From positions 35,259,413-35,323,412 of the forward strand of contig OZ018410.1 of NCBI GenBank assembly GCA_963969595.1: a stretch of DNA of 64,000 nucleotides, given 5' to 3'. The notes beneath the pieces are model-generated. The model made no database searches and was not told where the DNA came from. It saw nothing but the letters and a program-made list of their open reading frames with translations. This DNA comes from Neckera pumila (lineage: Eukaryota; Streptophyta; Bryopsida; Hypnales; Neckeraceae). Each line of letters begins with the position of its first letter. Position 1 is the stretch's first letter. A program made the position numbers and the translations under genes. Shown here in pieces: positions 12,004 through 22,941 of this stretch.

Positions 12004-12344
12004 GTTCCCTTCCTTAGGTCCCTTCCTTCACTAGGATAATATATCAATAGAAGTGCTATTACTATTGAAGAAGAAAAAGAATCTTTTTGGTGCATTGCAA
12101 CCTTGACTAATAACAAAGCATATCTTCAAACATATCCGCAAGAAAAACATCTTTAGTTACCTCATTGTCAGACGGCTTGGTTTTCTCTAAAGATGGCTTT
12201 AGTTTATCCTCGTTGTCATTACTATTAGTAATTTTTCGTCAACCTGAGTATGTGAGTGCCAAAGTAAAGAGACCTTGAAATGTTGTGGGTACAAGAAATT
12301 CATATTTGGTTCCCTGTGGGGAGCACACTGAGAAAAGGGAGACA

Positions 12345-12720
12345 CACTTACCTGTGACATCCTTCAGCACTCCTCAATGTAATCCCCCTTTATGGAGCAG
12401 ACACTCACATTCAGGCAAAGACGATCCTTGGTAAATGGATCTTATTTGAGAATCATCCACTCTTTTGATAGACTTGTAATTAGCGTATTTCTAATCCACC
12501 ACCTCCAATTCTCCAAAACATTCTATAAACCCACGCATCTGCAATGTTTGCATATTTGCACTAGATCCTCCAGGGACACCTATTGAATCGACGACCTCAC
12601 TCGCCATTGCCGGAGAGAACTGCAAGTTTCCTCATCCCGCCCCCCCCCCCCCTTCTCTGTAGTAGCGGATGAACAGCGCGTTGGATTCTCGTTTCTCTTC
12701 CTCTTGCTGTTGCAAATCAA
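12345..12720 (-). other. Exon-like remnant, product unknown
   Basis: On the minus strand a segment after an acceptor-like TTTGCAACAG near 12712 reads QEEEKRESNALFIRYYREG, then runs into a 13-base G tract (12639-12653 region) and a stop. It continues in the same frame as a stretch with an ATG at 12607 (MASEVVDSIGVPGGSSANMQ) to a stop at 12491. Further on, ATGTCACAG before GTAAGTGTG near 12354 looks like a strong donor. The amino-acid composition looks coding, but I do not recognise the family. The piece may be the remains of a spliced gene, perhaps shortened by the TTAA element at 11065-12003. Confidence 0.25.
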
Positions 12721-14264
12721 AAAAATAAAATAAAACTCAAAGAACTTAGCAAATCAACCCCTATTCCTCTTTAGCAAACCTTACGGAGGACTGTAGCTAC
12801 GCGCCTAGCGGCGCTCCGCTACGAGCCTAAACCCTACTTGCTCCGCTCCTAGGGTGTAGGAAAATTCATTTATTGCTGTGCTTGTTACTTGAATGAAGTT
12901 CATCTTGTGCGTGGGGAGCGGCCAGCGATTCTTCGAGCGCAATTGCTGAGGTCGTCGATTCAGCAGTCTACCCAATCTTCCATGTCTTCAACTGCAACAT
13001 CCAACTTGTTCGTGTAGAAATAATGAACCAAGGTGAAAAGTGCAACATAAGCCAATCCGAAGTTTGCTAAACAAACTTCTTTCCGCTGTCAGTTTCCACT
13101 CAACTGCAAACTTTTTCTTCAAGAGTGAACTCCTAACTACAAGTCAAGCACAGTGAACTCTCAATGGCCCCAAACGTAAAACAAAATATCCAGCCCAAGA
13201 CTATCCCCCATCTCTCTGCCATGATCGGTATAAGGTAGGAGGTCCAGAAATGGAGCATCTAAGTGTTGAAACTGAATTTTGGGAGGTAAAACATCTTGAA
13301 ATGTTTTTGAGTAAATTTTCTTTAAGAAACAAGTCGAATTGAAATCTAACCCAAGTCGTTTTATATTTTTGGGACTTTTGTGCAATTGATTACAAACTTT
13401 TGAAGTTGGAAAAAAAGTGGTCATTTGTGGTCATCAAAATGGAACACCTTCTTAAATGTGTATAGGTGATACATTGAAGAAAGCAAAATGTACCTCTGAG
13501 CCATGTTCCATTTTAATGCCTGTTCTGTTTTACAGCTTCCTACCTTAATCTGTAGGAGAGCCCTCAAAGGACCTGTCCAAATGTAAGACTTCAAAGAATC
13601 TATTTTGATAAAATAAATATAATAATGTTTTCAATAAAATTAACCTATTTCAGGAACTTTTAAACAACATCATTAAGAGAATCTTCTCTATACTTTGTAG
13701 AATGGTCTCCCAATGGTCTCAAGGATTATAGAGAAGCCTTCATATGCATGAAAGAGAGGCCTTAGTATGATCATTATTATCATAGGGTCTACCTAGTAGA
13801 TAGGGGACACATTTAGAACATGGTCACTTTAAAAGCAGACTACCTTAAGGCCTTCCTTTGATACAAAGCCCCCCCAAAAGATTTAAGACGACCTAAAATT
13901 AAATAGACCTCTATTATCAAGGCCCTAAACTCAAACTATAAACACCTAAAGTTGTGGGCACCTGAAATTGGGATCAAAGCAGATGAAAAGTGTCGCAACC
14001 AGAATTTTTGGTTTTCCCTTGCTTACCTAAAAGTTGGAACGGAAACGAGTAATTAGAATCCGGATCCTGCTAGGAGGTAGAAGAAGATTGAAGATAAACA
14101 AAGCTAATGCAATAAGGAGTAAACTGGATCTGATCCAGTTAGAGTATTAGTACTCAAGAGTGGAATCACATCCAAAACTTATCTCGGATTGGATTAGGAT
14201 TGAACCGGATTGCTATGGACCAGACCGAAAAAGGTTATGATGACCAGTCGGGGGCCTGGAACTG
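12721..14264. other. No gene recognised
   Basis: Mostly AT-rich DNA without a supported gene. A 16-base sequence TGAGGTCGTCGATTCA at about 12946-12961 occurs inverted near 12587-12602 in the exon-like remnant. A TIR-type end similar to that of the element at 153-570 is seen near 13822-13852. Confidence 0.4.
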
Positions 14265-14270
14265 TATAAA
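14265..14270 (+). promoter_or_regulatory. Candidate TATA box (TATAAA)
   Basis: TATAAA in the context CTGTATAAAGGCTG stands about 275 bases upstream of the ATG at 14543. A second, similar site (TATATAA, 16327-16333) follows the open frame, and both are preceded at some distance by CGGGGGCCT. The two may be promoter regions of related, diverged flanks, but LTRs could not be shown. Confidence 0.35.
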
Positions 14271-14542
14271 GGCTGATCTTCTCCATTTTTGCTCCTTTAC
14301 TTTCCTCAAGTTTTGGAGCTGACCTTGAACGCTTTAACGCCTCCGTCTACGTCCAAACCGTTGTATGCGTAAGGACTTAAGTGCAAGTGCATCAGAGTGC
14401 GGGAAAAGTCGAGATTGTGTAAGCTTCAGGTTTTGTGATGTCTTTTGGTTGAGATCGGATGAGAGAAAGTGAAGAACGGAATGTGCAGCTAGGAGAGAGT
14501 GGGTAGCAACCGGAAAGGGTCCAGCTAGCCAAGTCCGTGTCC

Positions 14543-16195
14543 ATGCCTCAGCTTTGCAAGAGTAGACCGGGAGCGCCCAGTTCCTCCTCAGAGATTAAGC
14601 TCTAAAAAGTAGTTCCGGTCATCCCTTCTGAAGAACCGGCGAGAACCGAGCTCATAGACGACCTCAACACAATGGGCTGTTTGGAATTGATGGACAAACC
14701 CTGGGGGTTTAGAGAGGAGCAAATGGTAAGAGAGCTCAAGGGCAAATTGTCGAATCAGTTTGACAACATTATCCGGGGGCGCCCAACCGAGTGAGAAGAA
14801 GAGAGGTGGAGAGAGGTCTACAACTTCCGGTTAGGGGGTTTAGGCATGGCAGGATGGAGGGCTGAGTTCATCCATGATAAGTTTCATAGAGAGCCAAGCA
14901 ACAAAGACGGATATGCGGTCAAGGATTGCATAGACAACCAACACCTCCGCCTTCTCCAGTCCCTGATTCCGATTGTCCACTCGGAGAAGCCAACGAGGGT
15001 GACGATGACCATTGGCAATACTATTTTCGGGGCCCTCAGCGGGGAACGGAAAGTAAACTGGGCCCGAATCTTTTACAATCTGGTGTCCCAGCTTGTTACG
15101 AGACTTGAAAAGAGTAGGGCCACTCTTTTAAGTCCCTATCTCTTTCACCTCTACCAGCGCAACCAACTCCTCACGAACACGGAGGAGAAAACATGGAACA
15201 TTCAGGAATCCATTCTGAAGTATGGAGAGTCGGGTTTGGATGACGAACCGGAGGAATTATTCAGATCCGAATTTGAGATGGAAGAAGAAGATGAGGAGGA
15301 GCACCTCAGGACGAGGAAGAAAATGAAGACGACACCTCCTCATAAGAGAGGAACCCCTCCTACCAACTAGTCGACTCCAGAACAGGGATTGGAAGTGGAG
15401 ATATTGGATCTTGAAGACCCGACTGATCCGTTCAGTTAGTTGACCAACATCCTCTGCGGAATACGAGTGGATTGAGAGGTCAAGAGAAGGACCCTCTGCA
15501 GTATCGGAGAGCTGATGGATGCTCCGGTAGATAGCAAGCTACCGGCTAAGGTAGCTCTATACATCACCAATCCGGACGAGCACTAGAAGCAAGAGGTAGA
15601 GATTTGTCGGCTTCAGGAGGAAGTCGACATGTTGAAGGCAGAAATGGTCGCCTTCAAAGAGGATAAGACCGCTGTCTGGAAGATGGCGGACGCGATCAGG
15701 AAGGTGGTAGAGACGGTGAAGGCCACTCTCGGAGCTTCCGAATCCGCCGCTGTCAAGGCGGAGTTATTTGACAAGGGAGTACACAAGGAGAAGAAAGTAT
15801 CCGATTCCCGGATAGTTCGGATCCTGACCGATTTTATCGATTGGATGGAAGCGGCAATGGTGGCGACACGAGAGGCAACTGACCGAATGGACGTTAGCAG
15901 CCAAAAGCTGAATGGATCCATGTATTCCAGGGAGATCCATCTTTCGGACCTCTCGCTACCAAAATCGTTCGCAATAGAAGGATCGAATCCGAGGGAGCCC
16001 AAGGATCAAACTTCAAAGTTAAAGCAGAGTCAATGAAGGCCTGGGCCTAGACAAGCGATCCAGCTAGATTCATCGCCAGGATCAAATCTTCCGGATCCTG
16101 CTGCCGGAGAACGGTGCAAGAATCTGACAGACTTCTTCAACCAGTTATCCGTGGAACCCAAAAGTCCCACATTGGATGAAGGAGTTGCAAGGTAG
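14543..16195 (+). pseudogene. Long open frame broken only by stops; unrecognised, possibly retroelement-related
   Basis: From the ATG at 14543 (MPQLCKSRPG) one reading frame runs about 550 codons to the TAG at 16193. It is interrupted by stop codons (near 14603, 14789, 15368, 15437, near 15470, near 15583 and 16034-16036) but by no frameshift that I can find. Recognisable pieces are WGFREEQMVRELKG, EKPTRVTMTIGNTIFGAL, VNWARIFYNLVSQLV and LLSPYLFHLYQRNQL, then an acidic E/D-rich stretch (EMEEEDEEEHL) and a region with coiled-coil character (15600-16036). The pattern recalls repeated proteins of plant genomes linked to retroelements (Transposase_32-like), but I cannot assign it firmly. Several stops sit where Trp would fit, as expected of G-to-A change. 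GC content is higher than in the surrounding DNA. Confidence 0.5.
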
Positions 16196-17236
16196 GTAGG
16201 TGAGAATGTATTTTGTATAAGATAGTTTGGATCGGATCGGATGTTGATCTGGTTTAGCCGGTTAGGATTGGACCTAAAAGTTCCGCGCGGATTTCCGGGG
16301 GCCTTTTTGCATTTGTAAATCAGTTGTATATAAGCCAGTCCCTGCTTGGGAGCTGCAAGTCTTTTTGCCTAAATTTTGTTTGTACCTTTTATTGGCTTCT
16401 TGTTGTGTATCTCTCTCGTGTGTGGCAGGGCTATATAGTGAGGAGTTAAGAAGGCGCATGTTGATTTGGAGGTGATTTTTCCCTTTGATGTACTTGTTTT
16501 GATCTCATGTGCAAGTGAACGGGTAGTGAAAGAGTTGAAAGTAGACTTCAGTTCCTCAGCACTTCTAAGGTTTAGGTTTTCGGGCGAGAAAGCCGTTGTT
16601 AGGCTAGGCGGATAGGAAGGGATTATTTAGTCGCGCTAGAACTCCTCGGTGGGAAATCCGGTTGAGCGTCCAATCTTCTGAGAGATCTCGCTGCCTTAGT
16701 TGGTAAATAGAAGAGCTTTAGTTGATGTTGGCACGGACAGGTACACTTGTAACGACCTAGTTTTGTACAGATGGAACTTGGCGTTAAGGTTGTTGTAATA
16801 TGAGAGGATTGTACGGGAGGTCTTTGTGTGACCTATAATCCAGAGAGTTCTCTGTGTTGCTGTGAGGGATCAAACCGGATCCAGATTAGTGTAGAAGATT
16901 GGAGGATAGAAAAGTGGGTCTCCAGCCACTATAAGCCACGGAAGGAGTAGCGGACCTGCCATTCTCAAAAGCAAGCAGCAAACCCTGTGATGGTGAAACA
17001 GAGGTAAAACTAAACCGGATGAGGGTAAGAGCAAATATAAATTGATCAAACTGGATCAGATAGTTGAACGGATTGAGAAAAGAGAAAAAGGTCTAACTGT
17101 AGTTTTTGGTGTTGTTGTGTTTCCGGTTGTGGTGTTAGGACCGAAAAGGGAAATATGGATACTGACTGAGCTTAGATACTAAATAAGGTTAAATACTTCA
17201 CAGAATCTCATGAGTTCGATCTTTAGAGTCACTTTG
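16196..17236. other. Flank of the open frame; no gene recognised
   Basis: This stretch contains a TATATAA site at 16327-16333 and many GGAT/CCGGAT words shared with the DNA at 14000-14250, so it may belong to the same element as the open frame at 14543-16195. No LTR pair, primer-binding site or coding frame was seen. Confidence 0.35.
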
Positions 17237-18055
17237 TTATGCTTTAGAGTGGTTTGGGGGAGTATAATTGGGAATTTGCTTGCCCTGTGTTGCGATAAAG
17301 AGCTTGTGGAAAGACCTAGGCAGGGGATCAAGAGGGGGAGGCTGAACCTCAAATGCCTTTTAAAAATTTGCATACAAACATATTCAAAGATGCATAGTAA
17401 CACCAAAGGTAAACCAACCCATTGTGGTCAAACTTTGGAGTCTACCCTCATGCCATTGCTGAAATTTTTCAATTTTTTTCCCACACGAAGATAAGTGTGA
17501 GAGACAGTGTGGTCATTTGAAATTATATTTTTTGGACCAAATATGAATTAGTTCAGAATTTTTAAAGTGATCAGCACATAGGGGTTTGTAGGCTACCTCA
17601 TGACCAACAAAATCTGAATGCAATATGGTCATCTTCCTACCCAATGCATTTTCAAACGTGGAAAACCTAAAAAATCAATTTTTACAAAGAATTTTACACT
17701 GAAAAGTTGGAAGTACCTATTGAGGTCACTAATTACTCCATAACTACCATGTAAGGCATTGATTGTGATCTGAAAAACCACAATGGGATCATTAGGTGTT
17801 TGACCGCAATGGGGTCTTTTACCCATAAGGTGTTACTATAGCCATCAACCGTGTTTTCACTGCAAATGGCAAGGTCCCTTTCTCCAACAATAAGTTATAC
17901 GGGCATCTCGAAGGCAGGGATGACCTGCCAAGCATGCATAATACAGTGCCACTGAGCCCCAGTTCTCACAAGTATTTACATTGATTCCTTTGTCCAGCAG
18001 CAGCTTCAAATGCCTGGCCTACAGTAGATGCCTCATACATGTCTCCCATAGGGAC
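17237..18055 (-). pseudogene. ABTB1-like ankyrin-repeat exon remnant, split by an element
   Basis: After an acceptor-like AATCCAG (exon start 18055) the minus strand reads VPMGDMYEAS, a frameshift near 18020, then [14 protein letters not shown] and [15 protein letters not shown], a clear ankyrin repeat of the type seen in plant ankyrin-BTB proteins (Arabidopsis At2g04740 family, named from memory). A shift near 17920 leads to LLEKGT, then [10 protein letters not shown]. Here the frame is cut by the 440-bp TIR element (17397-17836). On its far side ASLNMFVCKFLKAFE and PPPLDPL continue the family's sequence, with one extra A near 17360. A stop follows at 17237. Skipping the element joins the two parts at DGY/ASL. 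No BTB domain is visible in the window. It is a pseudogene or gene fragment. Confidence 0.6.
17397..17836. mobile_element. 440-bp TIR element inserted at TA, inside the ankyrin remnant
   Basis: The ends GTAACACC and GGTGTTAC begin inverted arms of about 40 bases, which also carry CCCATTGTGGTCAAAC on the left and, inverted, GTTTGACCGCAATGGG on the right. TA flanks both ends, as for Tc1/mariner-like elements, although an extra TA on the right makes the exact end uncertain. No open frame of note inside. The surrounding pseudogene reads through if the element is left out. Confidence 0.65.
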
Positions 18056-18697
18056 CTGGATTATTGTTGAATGATGAAGCCATCAATTAAATAACAACAC
18101 AATAAGATGGCCCTTTGCAAAGTATAAATAATAAAATCAATCTTTGTGGGATCCTCACATACTGCCCAGAAGAAACCACTGCAAGGAAGAACCTTTGACG
18201 GGAAGGCGTGGGTTTATATACAATGAATTCCATGAGGGATATGACTCATGGAAATGTTCTTATTTGCTGCATACAGATGTACCCAAACTGGAAAAAGAAT
18301 AACATCAACCATTGAATTAAAGCAGATTACTGTGACGCACAGTACACATTGAAACCATGTACGCAGTACCTACCATTTTAATATACCAGTCAAGGGCTTC
18401 AAAAAAGTCCCAGGACAGCAGCATCTACCCCTAAGAATGTGATTTACTAAGCACGTCTGAAGTCCTCTGCTTTTGACTAATACTTGATGTATTTATCAAT
18501 TGGGTTGAATTACATTCTTATGGTTGCATGCTGTAGGAAGAGGTCATCGATGGGTATTCAATCGTAACGTTGCTGAACACATACAGCTGCACACTTACTA
18601 AGCATTTTGAAGGGCCTAAAGTCCATATATTTCTTGTGAGACATGTTTTAGCAAGTTTTATATACACCTCCCAACACACTTGAAAGTCTCCACATTT

Positions 18698-18882
18698 ACA
18701 TAACCGGTTGTTGAGTTTTCAACACTCACCTGGCACCGTCCCGGCACCGTCCCATTGGCAACCCATCACCATTGCCATTACAAGATGCAACTCATAACCT
18801 TCTCTCCTCTCAACTTGCTTCCTCCACCCTTGGATCACGGAGATCAAAGGTTGTGATCGAAAAGTGAACAACCGGTTATGTC
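18698..18882. repeat. 15-bp perfect inverted repeat, 185 bp overall
   Basis: ACATAACCGGTTGTT at 18698-18712 recurs inverted at 18868-18882. Between them lies a direct repeat GGCACCGTCCC GGCACCGTCCC (near 18731-18752). It may be a small MITE or a regulatory palindrome 3' of the RPB3 gene. No target duplication is evident. Confidence 0.45.
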
Positions 18883-19201
18883 CGATAACCTACTCGCCGC
18901 TACCGCGGCTCGTCGGTTATCTAATACATAACCATTGATCTTGAACTTCACTAATCATGAGCCTCTGATTTCCTGCAGTTTGATTTGAAAAGCCTGCATT
19001 TGTACGCAACTAATCCTGGAGAGAAACACTTCATGACTACAAAAATTCCCTAAAACCACTGGATCCTGAGAATTTAACTGGCTTGAGACTTAAAGCATTA
19101 AACAAGGTCATCAGAGGCTTGTGTGTCCAGGAAATCATCACCAGCAGTTTCTCCAATGAAGGTTTTGAAATGGACAAGTTGATTTCAAAGGCATACATAC
19201 A

Positions 19202-21956
19202 TCAGAAGTCCCAGTCTGCCTCCGCTTTCGCTTCTTCCTCAAAGTTAATTGTTGCGAGTCCATTCGTGACATTGTCCGGGACAGTACTCTGATTGTTGTA
19301 ATTCCTTTCCGGAGAAGTAGCACCAATTTCATGATCCGCAACTGGCAAGGCAGAGCCGTCTTCTGCAAGCCGCAATGCAAGTAGCTTCCGTTTCATTACT
19401 TTGAGGGCATCCAGGAATATCTTGGCAGCTGGTATAGCTCCTGTGGACTCCACAGAGAAGATGAAACTATCATCTCTCGGTTGGATTTCCAACAACTCCG
19501 ACGTCCCCGAATCTTCGGCATTTCGTAACAGCTCCTCACTGGTGAAAGCACCCGGGCTCACCACCTCCACCTGCAAAAACAAATGCAATTCTCCTTGAGT
19601 TCGTTAGGATGGCAAAGATTTGCTTATTTATACAGCACTGAAGTCAATCTAGATCTGTCCTAGCTTTTGAACGGGGAACCACTTGTGTGCACCTCATTTG
19701 GGGAAATTTTCCAATTGCCAATTCACAAAAATACCCTTTTAAATGGAATTGAAAACCCTCCGAAGTGGGCACTAAAAACACCCTGAGAAATGGCAATGAA
19801 AGCCCAGCCTCAGAAACAGTTTTAATTATCCCCCTACATGACATTATGTAAGAAACTCAGAAAAAAATTCGTTTCAAACAAAACTCCATCTAGGAATACG
19901 ATAAGCAAGCAACTGAATAAGGAGGAGGATCCTGAGAATGGACCTTCTGAGTGTTGGGTTCCAGTTTGAAGACTTTAGTGGGGGCGAGGCCCTGTGTGAT
20001 GGTGAGACTGGAGTTCACCCAAGCCTGCTTCTCGGGGAGCGTCAGTTTGTCCATTTTCACTTCGTTGATGAAAATTTCTGGCTCCTGGTGGAACGTGACT
20101 GTGGCCACTGGCGACCACTTGGCGTGCAAGCTGCCCACCCCTTTTCTGGCGATGGCTCGCACGGCTATCTCCTGCCCTTTGAGCAGCTTCGTGATGGTAA
20201 TTCCTCTACTTATCACAAACCAACACCAGCTCCATGGAGTCAGTCAAACGTTCAAGGGTCAGCGTATTGTGGGGTAAGACCTGAAGGAATTCAATGGGCG
20301 TTGAAAGAGAATGTGATTGAATGTGATACTGACCAATCACAACATGTCACTAATCAGAAACTTTGAGGAGTCAAACTGGTTACCTCAATTACGTAGAACA
20401 TGAACAATTTTCCACAAGAGAACAAGTTACGTTCGTCACCAAAGAAATGGCAAACAATATGAGAGATGATGCACAATTAACTTGATGTTCGATATGTTGC
20501 AAAGCAAATTGATCCTGCGAAACGTGTTTAAGCATTGAAGCCTTAAATGTTAACTCCCAAACTGCTAACTATAGGACATTCACATTCACATTCACCGTGG
20601 ACTGCAGCGCTTGCAACACGGTCTGGAACAGACTGACTTCCAATACATGGACATTGCAAAAAAGAGAATTGGCTCATGAAGTGGTTACTATATGTATTAA
20701 TACTTCGAGGTATGTTTTTCAACGATCGATGCTTAGCCTACCTCGTAGGAGCACGATCTTGTTCAAGCCCTGCCAAGTCCACATCGAAGTCCACTGGAAC
20801 CACGCTCTCATCCGCGGATTTCAAGTCACGGCTGGTGACCACCAGCTCTCCGTCCGAAGTAGATGTCACGTTTAAGGTGAGCTCCACAGAGCATTTCTGA
20901 CAACTGCACAAGAGCAAATCATTCCCTCTACAGTGATTATGAAAATATGCACACTTGGCTGTCAATGTGACACAACTAGGTGCATAGTTACCTGAAGGAG
21001 CAGCTACCTAGCTTTGCACAAGTCACAACCCAAGTCTTCAGAGGTTTGGTTGTAGCCACAGATGAGAAACCCTTGAGAGTTACAATAACTAGCACATTTG
21101 GCTGTCATTTCGCACAACCACATCCACAGTAACCTCAGAGTTCAGCTAGCAAGCTTTACACAACCAAAGTCTTTCAGAAGTTTCGTTTTTTGCCAAAGAT
21201 GAGAAACCTTACAGAGTTACGAAAACTTGGAAACCTAGCTATCAATTTTCCACATCCAATTGCACCACCCAAACATGCAGCAAGCTAGCTTTGCATAAGT
21301 CATAACCAAAGTCTTCAGAAGATTGGTTCTTGCAAAACCATGAGAAACCTTCAGAGAGTTATGAAAACTTGCCCACACGGCTGGGCATTCTCCATAAGCA
21401 GATGCATTGTTTCCTGAACACGGAGCTACCTGTCTTTTCAGACGTCAAAATCAAAGCCATGATTTCACAGAAGTTTGGTTTCTCCGAAGCTAGAGATGAA
21501 AAAATTGAAAGATATAGAAAATTGTTGCAAGTAGACGAACCTGGATTCGCTTTCACAGGGACATTCTTCTGGTAAGAGCATGGCCATGGCACCCTGACTG
21601 GAGAGCGGGATGAGACCCAATCGATGAGCAATAAACTCGTCCTGCAACACGGACGAATTCGCCGTGATCTCCACCAAGTCGATAGCCACCGTGGGCACTT
21701 CCACCATCATGATCCTCCGCAAGGAATTGGCCATGCTCACATCCGTGTCCCAAAGCTTGAACCGCAACGCATACTTGCTGCTCATCGTCTCCATTAGGGA
21801 CACTTTCGGAAACCTCTGGAACAAATTTTCACCAAGTAATGCATCCTCTTCTTCCCTCTTTGGAGAATGATTCAACTCGCCGGGAGAGTTTCCTGGAGAA
21901 TTCAACTGCGTTTGCTCCATCTCCTCCTCCATATGGGGCTCCATCTCGGGCTCCAT
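19202..21956 (-). CDS. RPB3: RNA polymerase subunit RPB3 (shared by Pol II and plant Pol IV/V)
   Basis: Four exons: 21956-21541, 20903-20742, 20205-19944, 19570-19202, giving 402 codons plus stop with consistent phases. RPB3 pairs with RPB11 as the alpha-like assembly platform of nuclear RNA polymerase II; in plants the same subunit family serves Pol IV and V. Visible hallmarks: the alpha-motif [20 protein letters not shown] and [12 protein letters not shown] (residues about 70-125), zinc-binding cysteines CPC...CQKC formed across the first splice junction, [20 protein letters not shown] in exon 3, and [16 protein letters not shown] in exon 4. Introns 1-3 are 637, 536 and 373 bases; donors are GTTCGT, GTAGGC and GTCCAT. 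The protein is longer than Arabidopsis NRPB3 (about 319 aa) because of a 45-residue acidic N-terminal extension and a C-terminal tail of about 50 residues ending WDF. Intron 1 holds a tandem repeat. The start at 21956 is the first in-frame ATG with coding character. Function and frame are firm. Confidence 0.93.
20950..21515. repeat. Four-copy tandem repeat of about 140 bp in RPB3 intron 1
   Basis: Units begin near 20950, 21091, 21230 and 21371. Each has GGCTGTCA-like starts (CTTGGCTGTCAATG, TTTGGCTGTCATTT, CCTAGCTATCAATT, CACGGCTGGGCATT), then CACAAC or similar, then AGCTAGCTTTGCA, AAGTCTTCAGA and GATGAGAAAC. The units are diverged, so the array is not very recent. It fills most of the intron. 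Confidence 0.7.
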
Positions 21957-22108
21957 TTGAGAGCTCTCTAAAATTGCAAACTCGTATGACTTGTATGATC
22001 TGGAGCTCTGGTTTCTGATGCGTGTTAGTGCAATCGTTGATGGATTTTTGAGGAGAAGAGAAAGTGGATGGCTGACTGGGAAGAAGAGGAAGATGAATGT
22101 CTGGGAGA

Positions 22109-22114
22109 TTTATA
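22109..22114 (-). promoter_or_regulatory. Candidate TATA box of RPB3
   Basis: The minus strand reads ACTTTATAAATCTCCC, about 155 bases upstream of the RPB3 start codon. Sequence and distance suit a core promoter. Confidence 0.45.
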
Positions 22115-22941
22115 AAGTATAAAACAAAGGCTGTTTGTTAAATCATTCCGCGTGATACGTAATAGAGATGTGATGGTTTGGGTTGAAATGATAGGCACTA
22201 TGGTCCAGGAGAGTGGAGGATTGGACAGCTTAAGCTTAGTTAAGTAAACTTTCATCATGGCAGCTCTTGGTTTAGACAATGGTAGAGAGTCACTCATTTC
22301 CAAACAATTCAAATTTTTTTTGAAACATGGTTTGGGAACATTGTGTTTTACTTATACTCCCAACATTGGTAAATAATGTTGTGGGGTCCCTTTGCTCCCC
22401 ACCAAACATAACATTACTTACCAACAAGGTAGGGTCTCTTTTGCATCCTTCAAAAGGAGACCCCTACACTGAACAAAATTGTGTTGTATGACTCCTCAGT
22501 CAACCCCAATCCTTATATTAAACAATAAGTTCCTCTCAAGTATCTAGCAACTACAATATCTTTTTAGCATGCAGAGGCCCAATGCCTAGTTATCCATTGT
22601 TATGAACGTGGGTAATTGATAGCATCAATTTGTCATTGTAGAATCATTGTAGAAGATTCTTTGGAGTCTCATTTGCCCCTAGTCCTCTCCTAAGTGTATT
22701 AACTAACTAATTATGTACCCTTTTATATATCTTAAGAAAGTATATCCCTCTTTCTCTCAAATTTGGAGTGAAGATGAGTTGGTTCTTGCATTGTCAATGA
22801 AGTTAAGGTTCACCAACATCATAGTGAGAATAGTGTTTATTTATTGTTGGGTAACTATCTACTATCTAGCTACTACCATATAGTTTAAAGTTACCTTATA
22901 AAGCAGTTGGATAAGTAAAAGTTAATTATATTGTTAGTTGT

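Noticed and set aside
14543..16195. Calling the open frame a Gag-Pol retrotransposon
   Set aside because: No protease, reverse transcriptase, integrase or zinc-knuckle motif is present, and no LTR pair could be shown.
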